Shown here: positions 51,625 to 59,671 of the stretch, in pieces
Position numbering within the stretch: position 1 is the first letter of the stretch
How the letters are laid out: each line of letters opens with the position of its first letter
Notes under the pieces: model-generated
Databases searched by the model: none
Told to the model about the DNA's origin: nothing
What the model saw: the letters and a program-made list of their open reading frames with translations, nothing else
Program-made: the position numbers and the translations under genes
Source: Ascidiaceihabitans sp034111945
GTDB lineage: Bacteria; Pseudomonadota; Alphaproteobacteria; Rhodobacterales; Rhodobacteraceae
Length of the DNA: 64,000 nucleotides
Assembly: GCA_047626725.1 (NCBI GenBank)
Contig: JBLHSG010000009.1
Location: forward strand, 1 to 64,000
Reading direction: 5' to 3'

Positions 51625-52671
51625 ATGAAAAATCTGTTGTGGATTGTTGTAGCAGCTGTAGTCGCGGTTGGCGGTTATATGTTGTATTCGGGCCAAAGCC
51701 CAAAAGAAGTAATGAACGAAGCCGCCGAAGCCGTAAATGCACCAGACATTCTGGAAAGCGCATCTGACGCAGTTGGCGCTGCTGTTGAAACAGCCGAAGG
51801 TGCCGTTGAAGGCGCAGTAGACGCTGCATCCGACGCCGCAGAAGCAGTTGCAGACACAGCATCAGAAGCCGCCGACGCCGTTGCAGAAACCGCAACTGAC
51901 GCAGTTGATGCCGCCAGCGATACGGCAACAGCCGCCGCAGATGCAGTGACAGACACGGCAGCCGCAGCCGTCGAAACAGCGACAGACACGGCAACTGCCG
52001 CAGCTGACGCCGTGACAGACACCGCCGCCGCCGCAGTTGATACAGCATCTGACGCTGCAACAGCCACCGCAGATGCAGTGACCGACACAGCAACCGCAGC
52101 CGTTGACACAGCGACAGACACGGCAACTGCCGCCGCAGACGCCGTGACAGACACAACCGCAGCCGCAGTCGATACAGCCACTGAAACTGCAACAGCCACT
52201 GCAGACGCAGCCACCGATACGGCCGCCGCCGCAACCGAAGCAACGACTGATGCGGTTACAGCAACTGCAGACGCCGCAACGGACACAGCCGCAGCTGCAA
52301 CAGACGCCGTGACAGACACTGCAACCGCAGCTGCCGACACTGCATCGAACGCCGCTGACGCAGTGACAGGTACCGCAACGGACACAGCAACCGCCGCCAC
52401 AGACACCGCAACCGCGGCGACTGAAACAGCGACTGCCACAACCGAAGCGACAACCGAAACTGCAATGGCAGCAACAGAAGACGCAGGCAGCATGGCTGAC
52501 TTGTTGACTGTTGATGGCTTTGATTTCGACAAAGTCTCTGACATGATCGACGGTTCTGAATTGGGCGCGTTCCAAAAGACAGCACTAAAAACCACGCTGG
52601 AAAAAGCCAAAGACAACCCGGAATTGCTGAAAAGCGTACTGGAAAAAGTCAAAGCGGCCGTCGGCCTGTAA
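51625..52671 (+). CDS. Membrane-anchored protein with 19 tandem 11-residue acidic Ala/Thr repeats
   Basis: A 348-residue protein of no recognised family. It has an N-terminal membrane helix (about 3-21, NLLWIVVAAVVAVGGYMLY) and a linker. From about residue 52 to 260 come 19 uninterrupted 11-residue units without insertion, consensus [A/T]-[A/V]-T-D-T-A-x-A-A-x-D, acidic at positions 4 and 11. Units alternate AVTD... and TATD..., so the DNA period is 66 bases. No Lys, Arg or His is seen between about residue 28 and 300. A C-terminal region of about 60 residues (LLTVDGFDFDKVSDMIDG...) has mixed charge and looks folded or helical. The 11-residue period resembles LEA proteins and type I antifreeze proteins. 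Location and function are inferred. AGGGG ribosome-binding site; terminator follows. Confidence 0.8.
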   Translation: MKNLLWIVVAAVVAVGGYMLYSGQSPKEVMNEAAEAVNAPDILESASDAVGAAVETAEGAVEGAVDAASDAAEAVADTASEAADAVAETATDAVDAASDTATAAADAVTDTAAAAVETATDTATAAADAVTDTAAAAVDTASDAATATADAVTDTATAAVDTATDTATAAADAVTDTTAAAVDTATETATATADAATDTAAAATEATTDAVTATADAATDTAAAATDAVTDTATAAADTASNAADAVTGTATDTATAATDTATAATETATATTEATTETAMAATEDAGSMADLLTVDGFDFDKVSDMIDGSELGAFQKTALKTTLEKAKDNPELLKSVLEKVKAAVGL

Positions 52672-52696
52672 GCCACGCCACGTCGCGACGATTTAG

Positions 52697-52728
52697 ACCG
52701 CGTCCCCTGCAATGGGGGCGCGGTTTTT
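52697..52728 (+). terminator. Terminator after the repeat protein gene
   Basis: ACCGCGTCCCC, a 6-base loop, GGGGGCGCGGT then TTTT; one mispaired position, strong stem and T-tract. Confidence 0.85.
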
Positions 52729-52786
52729 GCTTGTGCGGTGCATATTTTTGGCCAACCATTCTGCTCAGAACAATGGGGCGGCACAG

Positions 52787-53611
52787 ATGAACGATTGGAC
52801 CATTCAAAAGCTGGCAGGGCATTGCGGCGCGCGCCTTGACGGGGTGCGGTTGGAAACGGCGTCACGCGGTGCGTTGGAGCAGATGCGCGCGGCCTTGTTT
52901 GAACACGGTGTTATCGTGATGCCAGATCAGCACCTTAACCCTGAGGCTCACATCGCGCTGGCGGAATTCTTTGGCCCGATCGATGTGAACAGGTTTTTCA
53001 CGCCCGTCGCCACACACCCGATGATTACCGAGGTCCGCACATCACCGGATCAAGCGGCAGTGATTGGCGGCACGTGGCACACGGACCATTCCTATGATCC
53101 AGCGCCTGCGATGTGTTCAATATTAAGCGCGCAGACCTTGCCACCTTTTGGCGGTGACACGCATTTTGCATCGATGGCGGCGGCATATTGTGCGTTGTCA
53201 CCTGGGTTGCGCAAGATGCTGAACACCACAAACGCATGGCATTCTGATGGCAGTTTCGCCCAAAGCAAAGTCGGGATCGAAAGCGAAAAGGACGTGTTTC
53301 GCGACCCGGTTCTGCATCCCGCGATTATCAAACATCCGGATACTGGCGCGCCTTGTGTGTACGTAAACGGCGATTTCACCACCCAATTCGAAGGCTGGTC
53401 AAAGGCCGAAAGCGCGCCGCTGTTGGCCTACCTATACGCCTTTGTGACGCAGCCGATTTTCACTGCGCGCGTCATTTGGGAACCGGGGATGGTGGCGATT
53501 TGGGACAACCGTTTGGTGCAGCATTACGCCACTGCAGACTACGCAGGACACGCCCGTTTGATGCACCGCATCACGGTTCAGGGCGTGCCCCTTAAAGGTG
53601 TCGAAACCTAG
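52787..53611 (+). CDS. TauD/TfdA-family dioxygenase
   Basis: A 274-residue Fe(II)/2-oxoglutarate-dependent dioxygenase. The iron-binding HxD is in TWHTDHSYDP, the distal His in LVQHYATADYAGHARLMHR, and the 2-oxoglutarate Arg is near the latter. The family includes taurine and 2,4-D dioxygenases. The substrate cannot be told; proximity to sulfate assimilation suggests a sulfonate but is weak evidence. There is no strong ribosome-binding site before ATG 52787. Its stop region overlaps the end of the convergent ferredoxin reductase gene by four bases. Confidence 0.88.
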   Translation: MNDWTIQKLAGHCGARLDGVRLETASRGALEQMRAALFEHGVIVMPDQHLNPEAHIALAEFFGPIDVNRFFTPVATHPMITEVRTSPDQAAVIGGTWHTDHSYDPAPAMCSILSAQTLPPFGGDTHFASMAAAYCALSPGLRKMLNTTNAWHSDGSFAQSKVGIESEKDVFRDPVLHPAIIKHPDTGAPCVYVNGDFTTQFEGWSKAESAPLLAYLYAFVTQPIFTARVIWEPGMVAIWDNRLVQHYATADYAGHARLMHRITVQGVPLKGVET

Positions 53612-54456
53612 CCAACAAAGGCTTTTTCGACCACGTAATGTTTGGGGTCAGAATTCGCGCCTTCCTCTAGGCCAAAACCTTCGAGGATCGTTTTGATGTC
53701 GGTGTTCAGGCCCATAGAACCGCATACCATGGCGCGATCGGTGTCCGCTGACATGCCGTCAATGCCCAGATCCTTGAACACAGTGCCGTCCTGCAACAAC
53801 GTCGTGATGCGGCCCATTTTCGGGCTTTGTTCGCGTGTTGTCGTCGGGTAATAGCGAATTTTGGCAAGGTTCTCTGGACCGATCAGCTCTTGCATCAGTT
53901 CGTCTGTTTTCAGGTTTTCGATCAACTGACGGCTGTATTCCAATTCGGCAACATCGCGGCAGGTGTGGGTGATGATGACCTCGTCGTAGTCCTCGTAGGT
54001 TTGCGGTTCGCGCAAAAGGGATGCAAACGGGGCAAAGCCGGTGCCGGTCGAAAAGAACCAGATGCGTTTGCCCGGCAACAGCGCGTCATGCACCAACGTG
54101 CCGACAGGTTTCGGGCGCAAAATCAGATCGTCGCCGACCTTGATGTGCTGCAATTTTGACGTCAGCGGGCCGTCCTGAACCTTGATCGAATAAAATTCCA
54201 GCTCTTCGTCCCATGCAGGCGAGGCAATAGAATAGGCGCGCAAAAGCGGTTTTTGCTTGCCGGTTTCAGGATGCGGGTCACCCATCAAACCGATCATGAC
54301 AAATTCGCCAGACCGAAAACGCAAGGACGCAGGGCGCGTCACGCGGAATGAAAACAGGTGATCTGTCCAATGTTTCACCGACGTTACGGTTTGTGCATCA
54401 GGCAGGGTCGGGACTTTTACAGCGGTTGTATCATTCACGGGCAAAGCTTTGTTCAT
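53608..54456 (-). CDS. fpr: Ferredoxin--NADP(+) reductase
   Basis: FAD flavoprotein moving electrons between NADPH and ferredoxin. It contains the FAD motif LLRAYSIASP, STGTGFAPFASLLR for NADP-binding, and ends VEKAFVG, typical of bacterial FPR. It sits downstream of the cys operon; sulfite reductase of this type takes electrons from ferredoxin, so it may be a supplier. The start is placed at 54456 (MNKALPVND, 282 residues). An alternative Met at 54492 lies within the upstream palindrome and has no ribosome-binding site either. Confidence 0.92.
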   Translation of the reverse strand: MNKALPVNDTTAVKVPTLPDAQTVTSVKHWTDHLFSFRVTRPASLRFRSGEFVMIGLMGDPHPETGKQKPLLRAYSIASPAWDEELEFYSIKVQDGPLTSKLQHIKVGDDLILRPKPVGTLVHDALLPGKRIWFFSTGTGFAPFASLLREPQTYEDYDEVIITHTCRDVAELEYSRQLIENLKTDELMQELIGPENLAKIRYYPTTTREQSPKMGRITTLLQDGTVFKDLGIDGMSADTDRAMVCGSMGLNTDIKTILEGFGLEEGANSDPKHYVVEKAFVG

Positions 54457-54468
54457 TGTTTGTGTACC

Positions 54469-54502
54469 AACAGTTTTAAACTGTTCAATCATCGTTGAAC
54501 AG
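54469..54502. promoter_or_regulatory. Two overlapping palindromes upstream of fpr
   Basis: AACAGTTT-T-AAACTGTT (54469-54485) overlaps CTGTTCAA-N6-TTGAACAG (54481-54502) through a shared CTGTT. They lie between the DUF934 stop and the fpr start. Options are operators, or a terminator/attenuator pair with mutually exclusive hairpins. Confidence 0.5.
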
Positions 54503-54530
54503 GGTTTTTCGAAGAATGGCGATGTGGCGT

Positions 54531-54935
54531 TCAGCCGCGCAATCGGGCCTGATAATCATTGGCTTTCCAATCAGCGCGGAACTGCCATTGCGATTGCGGC
54601 TGGCGGGCTGCCATGTCTTGCGTGATCTCGACATCGTCAAATCCCGACCGGCGCATCATGGCGTATTGATCGGAAATAACATGCCCGCGTGCGCGCAAAT
54701 GTCCGGTAAATCCAGCAAGGCGCAACATGCGTGCGATGGTGTATCCGCGACCATCCGCAAAGCTGGGGAAATCCACGCGGATCATTTGCAAACACGGCGT
54801 GATCGTGATGTCCGCCGGGTTCGTATCCGATGGCACATCCAAGGCAATCACGTCGTTGGCAGCCTCGCCAAATGCGGTGAACCCTTGGTCCCATGTGTCA
54901 GGCACAAAGCCCGCGTCGTTGACAATTACAGTCAT
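54531..54935 (-). CDS. DUF934 protein of the sulfate assimilation operon
   Basis: A 134-residue DUF934 protein (MTVIVNDAGFVPDTW, VDFPSFADGRGYTIARMLR, GHVISDQYAMMRRSGFDD). DUF934 genes accompany cysI and cysH in many proteobacteria, so a helper role in sulfite reduction is accepted but the mechanism is unknown. Overlaps the cysH stop by four bases (ATGA) and has an AGGAG ribosome-binding site. Confidence 0.9.
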   Translation of the reverse strand: MTVIVNDAGFVPDTWDQGFTAFGEAANDVIALDVPSDTNPADITITPCLQMIRVDFPSFADGRGYTIARMLRLAGFTGHLRARGHVISDQYAMMRRSGFDDVEITQDMAARQPQSQWQFRADWKANDYQARLRG

Positions 54936-55708
54936 GTTGTTTCTCCTGAGCGGACCATTTTGCCATCGACAAAATGAATGCCACATTCTTCTTTTTTCGT
55001 TTCACGCCAACGGCCTGCGCGGGGATCTTCGCCCGGTGCCACAGGTGTTGTGCACGGCGCACAGCCAATTGACGGATAGCCTTTGGCGACCAAAGGATGG
55101 CGCGGCAATTGCACGGCCGCCATGTAACGCGCCATGTCATCGCTGTTCCAAAGGGCAAGTGGATTGACCTTGATCCGCTGGGTCGCGACCTCGACTTCAA
55201 ACATGTTCAGGCGCGCGCGGGTGCCTGATTGATGGCGCTTGCGCCCCGTGATCCAGCCGTCAAATTCACCCAACGCGGCGTTCAATGGCGCAGTTTTGCG
55301 CAGGTGACAACAGGCATCCGGGTTGGTTTTGTGCAGCTGATTATCGGGGTCGGTTTTAGGCAAATCTGCAGCCCGCAAAACCCGCACATTGGTCAGCCCC
55401 AGCATCCGCGACACCCGCACTTGATAGCGCAGGGTTTCGTCAAACAGCATTTCCGTGTCGATAAACAGCACCGTAATGTCTTTGTCGATTTGTGCGGCCA
55501 GATGCAGCAAGACCACCGAATCCGCGCCAAAACTGGACACCATCGCCAGTTTTTTGAAAGATTTCAGAGCCGCCGTGAACACATCAGTTGCACCGGAATG
55601 GGCGTATTGTGCGTTCAGGCGGGCCACGCGACCCTGAAGGCGCGCAGCAGGTGAGCCAATCAAATCAGCGTTTGCCGCATCAAATGGGGCTGCTGGTTTA
55701 TGCAGCAT
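54932..55708 (-). CDS. cysH: Adenylyl-sulfate (APS) reductase, assimilatory
   Basis: Reduces activated sulfate to sulfite. The 258-residue protein has SSFGADSVVLLHL (substrate loop), the Cys pair CCHLRK with GWITGRKRHQS, and CAPCTTPV, i.e. the four Cys of a [4Fe-4S] cluster, then ECGIHF with the catalytic Cys. The cluster marks it as an APS-type enzyme rather than the PAPS-type. The start at 55708 (MLHKPAAPFDAA) lies inside the cysI end (11-base overlap). A longer frame to 55969 has no support. Confidence 0.93.
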   Translation of the reverse strand: MLHKPAAPFDAANADLIGSPAARLQGRVARLNAQYAHSGATDVFTAALKSFKKLAMVSSFGADSVVLLHLAAQIDKDITVLFIDTEMLFDETLRYQVRVSRMLGLTNVRVLRAADLPKTDPDNQLHKTNPDACCHLRKTAPLNAALGEFDGWITGRKRHQSGTRARLNMFEVEVATQRIKVNPLALWNSDDMARYMAAVQLPRHPLVAKGYPSIGCAPCTTPVAPGEDPRAGRWRETKKEECGIHFVDGKMVRSGETT

Positions 55709-57359
55709 TGGCCTGCGCCTCTGGGTAAAGCACGGCTTTGAACGGGGCGAGGCCGACGCGGCGGTAGGTGGCCAGGAATTCTTCGTCCGTGTCGCGCAAA
55801 TCAAGGTAAGCCATGACGATGCGTTCGACGGCAGGGATGATTTCATCCGCCGAGAATCCAGGTCCTGCGCGTTCGCCCACAGCCGCAGTTTCGGTGTGAT
55901 CGCCGCCCAACGTGATTTGATAGTTTTCGACGCCAGCGCGATCCAACCCCAAGATTCCGATGTGGCCAACGTGATGGTGCCCGCAGGCGTTAATACAGCC
56001 CGAGATTTTGATTTTCAGATTGCCGATCTCGTGTTCCAGCTTGAGATCGTCAAAACGGGTCGCGATTTCTTGGGCAATCGGGATCGAACGGGCCGTCGCC
56101 AGCGCGCAATAATCCATGCCGGGGCAGGCGATGATATCGCTAATCAGACCGATGTTCGCAGTCGCCAATTCCTGCGCCTTGAGGGCGGCATGGATCGACG
56201 GCAAATCTGATTTATGGACATGTGGCAGGATCACGTTTTGCTCGTGACTGATGCGCAATTCATCATGACCCATGCGTTTTGCCAGATCGGCCATCAAACG
56301 CATTTGGGCCGCAGATGCATCGCCGGGCGTCGCGCCGTGTTTCTTGAGGCTGATCGACACAATCGCGTAACCATCGGCCTTGTGCGGCGTGATGTTGGTG
56401 TCGGCCCAAGACCGGAAAACCGGATCACGGTGATAGGCGTCTTTGAACGTGGTTTCAGATTTTGTCACGAATTCAGGCGCTGCAAATTGCGCTTTGTAAT
56501 GCGCCAACAGCTGTTGATCGATGCCTGAAAAAGTCGATTTCAAAATCGCAAACCGGTCATCCACAAGGCGGCGAATTTCGTCGATACCGTGCTCGTGAAC
56601 AGTGATTTTGATGCGTGCCTTGTACTTGTTATCGCGGCGGCCAATCTGGTTCCAAACGGACACAATTGCTTCAAGATATGGCAACAGATCTTCTTGGGGC
56701 AGAAAGTCGGTGATGACTTTGCCGATCATGGGCGTGCGGCCTAAACCACCGCCAACGAGGACCTCAAAACCGGCAAGGCCGTCTTTTTCGACCATACGCA
56801 GACCGATGTCATGTGCGCGGGTGACGGCCCGGTCATTGGGTGATCCGGTGATCGCGATCTTGAATTTACGCGGCATAAATTGGAATTCAGGATGATCGGT
56901 AGACCACTGGCGGATCAATTCTGCGACAGGGCGCGGATCAGCGATTTCATCAGCGGCGGCACCGGCGAAATGATCCGCCGTCACGTTGCGGATGGTGTTG
57001 CCTGAGGTCTGGATTGCGTGCATGCCGACCTTTGCCAATGCGTCCAACATGTCGGGCACATCGCGCAGTTCAGGCCAGTTGTATTGAATGTTCTGACGGG
57101 TGGTAAAGTGGCCATACCCTTTGTCGAATTTCTCGGAAATATCAGCCAAAACATGCATTTGCGCGGAATTCAGTGTGCCATAAGGGATGGCCACGCGCAG
57201 CATGTAGGCGTGCAATTGCAAGTACAAGCCGTTCATCAAACGCAGCGGTTTGAATTCATCTTCGGTCAAGGATCCGTCGACACGGCGTTCGACCTGCGCG
57301 CGGAACTGTGCGTTGCGCGAGGTGATGAAATCGGTGTCAAATTCTGAATATTGGTACAT
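55698..57359 (-). CDS. cysI: Nitrite/sulfite reductase (assimilatory sulfite reductase)
   Basis: Siroheme [4Fe-4S] enzyme reducing sulfite to sulfide by six electrons. Of 553 residues, the family motifs are GHFTTRQNIQYNWPEL, QTSGNTIRNV, and the cluster/siroheme Cys in CPGMDYCALATA and SGCINACGHHHVGHIG. By length and lack of a flavoprotein partner it should be ferredoxin-dependent. Starts one base after the DUF2849 gene, with GAGG nine bases ahead; the frame to 57395 is not supported. Cys operon order: cysG, DUF2849, cysI, cysH, DUF934. Confidence 0.93.
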   Translation of the reverse strand: MYQYSEFDTDFITSRNAQFRAQVERRVDGSLTEDEFKPLRLMNGLYLQLHAYMLRVAIPYGTLNSAQMHVLADISEKFDKGYGHFTTRQNIQYNWPELRDVPDMLDALAKVGMHAIQTSGNTIRNVTADHFAGAAADEIADPRPVAELIRQWSTDHPEFQFMPRKFKIAITGSPNDRAVTRAHDIGLRMVEKDGLAGFEVLVGGGLGRTPMIGKVITDFLPQEDLLPYLEAIVSVWNQIGRRDNKYKARIKITVHEHGIDEIRRLVDDRFAILKSTFSGIDQQLLAHYKAQFAAPEFVTKSETTFKDAYHRDPVFRSWADTNITPHKADGYAIVSISLKKHGATPGDASAAQMRLMADLAKRMGHDELRISHEQNVILPHVHKSDLPSIHAALKAQELATANIGLISDIIACPGMDYCALATARSIPIAQEIATRFDDLKLEHEIGNLKIKISGCINACGHHHVGHIGILGLDRAGVENYQITLGGDHTETAAVGERAGPGFSADEIIPAVERIVMAYLDLRDTDEEFLATYRRVGLAPFKAVLYPEAQANAA

Positions 57360-57360
57360 T

Positions 57361-57669
57361 TTATGCAGCCTCAGTTTTTGCGGTTTGTTTGCCATGGGCG
57401 TAGTTTGACGGGCCCTTGGCGCGGAATGCTTCGCGGAAATGTTTGGTTTTCAGATCGCCGTCAGCTGCGTCGATATCCATCATGTAAACCCCGACAACGT
57501 CGTTGATTTGTTGTGAAGCCTCGATCATGCGCAGGTCGGCGTCGGCCTCGTCGGTGAGGACTTCGGCGTCGCCCAAATCGCGGCTCCAACCTGTGGCGGT
57601 TTGATAGATCACGTCGCCGATCAACAGATCATTGGCGGTGACAATTTTGGGTGTGAACGGCTTTGGCAT
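57361..57669 (-). CDS. DUF2849 protein of the sulfate assimilation operon
   Basis: A 102-residue DUF2849 protein (PKIVTANDLLIGDVIYQTATG, GVYMMDIDAADG; the former given up to its first 20 residues). It is a frequent neighbour of cysI in alphaproteobacteria with unknown function. Start overlaps the cysG stop by one base (TAATG). The Cys-free, beta-rich sequence gives no catalytic hint. Confidence 0.88.
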   Translation of the reverse strand: MPKPFTPKIVTANDLLIGDVIYQTATGWSRDLGDAEVLTDEADADLRMIEASQQINDVVGVYMMDIDAADGDLKTKHFREAFRAKGPSNYAHGKQTAKTEAA

Positions 57670-59063
57670 TATGCAAATTCCCGTGTGATAACTGTTTTTG
57701 CGATTTCGGCGGCAGCGCGAGGTGCGAGGCCATAAAAGGTAAGGGCAGGGCCGGTCATGTTGGCATCCGCCAGATCAACCGGCAGATGCGCCAGCGTTGT
57801 CGACAGCACCCGTTGATCCGCACGCGAGGCGTTTTCGATAACGGTGATCGGTGTGTTTTGATCGGCGCCGTGCATGATCAGGCGACCTTGGACAAAGCGG
57901 GCAGATTTTTTGCCCATGTAGATCGCTGCGACCTCGTCTTTGCGGGCAAGTGCGGCCCAGTCGTGATCGGCAAAACCTTGCATGTCGTGACCGGTCAAAA
58001 AGCGCACAGATGCATTGCGCCCGCGTTTTGTCAGGCTTTGGCCGATTGAGGCAACGGCAGCAGACGCCGCGGTGATACCGGGCACAATATGCCAGCCGAT
58101 GCCCGCCGCGGTCACTGCGTCCAGTTCTTCGTCGAGACGTCCAAATACGGTTGAATCGCCTGATTTCAAACGCACCACTTGCGCGCCGCTAAGGCCGTGT
58201 TCAACCAACAGATCGTTGATCGTGTCCTGTGGGGTTGCGGGGCCAAACCCTTCTTTGCCCACGTCCAGCATAATAGCTTCGCGCCGTGCGAGTTCGAGGA
58301 TTTCTGGGCTGATCAGGCGGTCGTAAATCACCACGTCGGCCTCGTCCAAAGCGCGGCGTGCTTTGAGCGTCAACAATTCGGGATCACCGGGGCCAGCGCC
58401 GACAAAGGCAATGTGACCTTCGCGCGCGTCGCGGTTCAGGTGTGTGGTCAGCAAATCGTAAAGGGCCGGACGCACAGCATCAATGCCGTCTGCGATCGCC
58501 TTTGGACCTGTGTTAAAGTAGTAGTCGCGCCAGAAATCACGACGCGCCCGTCCAAACGGCAACGCGTACGACATTTGGCGAAATGTTTTGCCGATGCGTG
58601 CCAGTGTGCCAAGCGTCGCGGGCAGGCGTTCTTCGAGGTCGGCCTTGATCGCGCGTGCCAAAACGGGCGCTGCCCCTTCGGTTCCGATGGCGATGGTGAC
58701 AGGGTCACGGTCCACGATTGCGGGTGTGATGAACTGACTGTCGTGCAAATTGTCGACCAAATTCACCAGCGCGCCGTCCGCATTGGCGATGGCCGATGTG
58801 CGCTTGTCCTCAACCGCGTCCTCGTCTGCGGCGTAAAACAGCACGGCACACATCGTATCACCGGGTTCCATCGCGCGTTTGTGCAACGTCAGCTTGCCTG
58901 TAGCGGCCCATTGCACGATTTCTTTTGCGGGTTTTGGTGCAAATACATTTAGGTTTGCATCGGTTTTTAACAACAAACGCAATTTGGCCAAGGCCGCATC
59001 ACCACCACCAGACAGCACGATGCGCCGCCCTGATGTGGCAAGAAAGATCGGGAAATGGTCCAT
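57669..59063 (-). CDS. cysG: Siroheme synthase (multifunctional)
   Basis: Makes siroheme for sulfite reductase. The 464-residue protein has two parts. The first 210 residues are a precorrin-2 dehydrogenase/ferrochelatase (IVLSGGGDAALAKLRLLL). About 217-464 are a uroporphyrinogen-III methyltransferase with VGAGPGDPELLTLKA, VIYDRL and GITAASAAVASIG. It heads the cys operon. The spacer to the divergent Lrp gene has palindromes. No ribosome-binding site is obvious before its ATG. Confidence 0.93.
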   Translation of the reverse strand: MDHFPIFLATSGRRIVLSGGGDAALAKLRLLLKTDANLNVFAPKPAKEIVQWAATGKLTLHKRAMEPGDTMCAVLFYAADEDAVEDKRTSAIANADGALVNLVDNLHDSQFITPAIVDRDPVTIAIGTEGAAPVLARAIKADLEERLPATLGTLARIGKTFRQMSYALPFGRARRDFWRDYYFNTGPKAIADGIDAVRPALYDLLTTHLNRDAREGHIAFVGAGPGDPELLTLKARRALDEADVVIYDRLISPEILELARREAIMLDVGKEGFGPATPQDTINDLLVEHGLSGAQVVRLKSGDSTVFGRLDEELDAVTAAGIGWHIVPGITAASAAVASIGQSLTKRGRNASVRFLTGHDMQGFADHDWAALARKDEVAAIYMGKKSARFVQGRLIMHGADQNTPITVIENASRADQRVLSTTLAHLPVDLADANMTGPALTFYGLAPRAAAEIAKTVITREFA

Positions 59064-59104
59064 AGTGATCGCCCCAGTGTGTCGTTTGACTTACTGTTCA
59101 ATAT

Positions 59105-59117
59105 AGGAAATATTCCT
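59105..59117. promoter_or_regulatory. Palindrome in the cysG-Lrp gap
   Basis: AGGAA-ATA-TTCCT, 13 bases, inside an AT-rich segment (AATATAGGAAATATTCCTG) midway between the divergent cysG and Lrp/AsnC genes. Size and position fit an Lrp-type operator or promoter element. Confidence 0.45.
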
Positions 59118-59123
59118 GCAAAT

Positions 59124-59140
59124 ACGCCATAGGCTGGCGT
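59124..59140. promoter_or_regulatory. Second palindrome in the cysG-Lrp gap
   Basis: ACGCCA-N5-TGGCGT, 19 bases centre-to-centre-ish downstream of the first palindrome. A candidate operator for the cys operon or for the regulator itself. Confidence 0.4.
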
Positions 59141-59209
59141 TGATAAGGATGATTGTTCTGTTTTGACGACCCAAAAGAACAAAATCACAGTAATCAAAGG
59201 AACAGGCGA

Positions 59210-59671
59210 ATGAGCGTTCGTATTGACGATACAGATCGGAAAATCCTCTCGCAGCTGCAGCGTGATGCCAGCCAGTCTTTGGATGAAATCGCCAAATCTG
59301 TGGGCAGTTCTAAGACACCGGTTTGGAATCGCATCCGCAAATTACGCGAGGCTGGGGTGATCGGGCAACAGACCGTGGTTTTGGATGCAGAGGCGTTGGG
59401 ATTCGAGGCGTGTTTCTTTGTTTTGATCCGCACATCCGAACACGAAGCAGACTGGCAGGCGAAGTTTTTGAAAGCCTTGCAAGACCGCCCCGAAGTGCAA
59501 GAAGCGCACCGTTTGGCCGGCGACATCGACTATATTTTGAAGGTCAGAGTACAAAACGCGCGCGCCTATGACGTGTTTTATCAAGCGCTTATTTCAGAGG
59601 TTCGAGTGCACAACGTCACCGCGTTATTGTCGATGGAACAGATCAAATCGACGACAATGCTGCCGCTTTAG
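59210..59671 (+). CDS. Lrp/AsnC-family regulator, divergent from the cys operon
   Basis: A 153-residue Lrp-type protein. Its N-terminal HTH (about 5-55, ILSQLQRDASQSLDEIAKSV, TPVWNRIRKLREAGVI) is followed by a RAM ligand-binding domain (about 70-140, EAHRLAGDIDYILKV). ATG 59210 has AAAGGA upstream and gives the usual start; the frame to 59153 is not supported. Position opposite cysG suggests it controls sulfate assimilation. The effector is unknown. Convergent with the P450 gene, overlapping its stop by three bases. Confidence 0.88.
   Translation: MSVRIDDTDRKILSQLQRDASQSLDEIAKSVGSSKTPVWNRIRKLREAGVIGQQTVVLDAEALGFEACFFVLIRTSEHEADWQAKFLKALQDRPEVQEAHRLAGDIDYILKVRVQNARAYDVFYQALISEVRVHNVTALLSMEQIKSTTMLPL

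Noticed and set aside
51862..52575. Cys/Gly-rich minus-strand frame of 237 codons in the same region
   Set aside because: A third-frame shadow of the Ala/Thr/Asp repeats; the Cys-rich composition is an artefact of GC-rich alanine codons.
51675..52865. Long minus-strand frame of 396 codons opposite the repeat protein gene
   Set aside because: It mirrors the biased codon use of the plus-strand repeats (Ser/Ala/Val monotony), has no ribosome-binding site, and runs through the terminator and the next gene's start.
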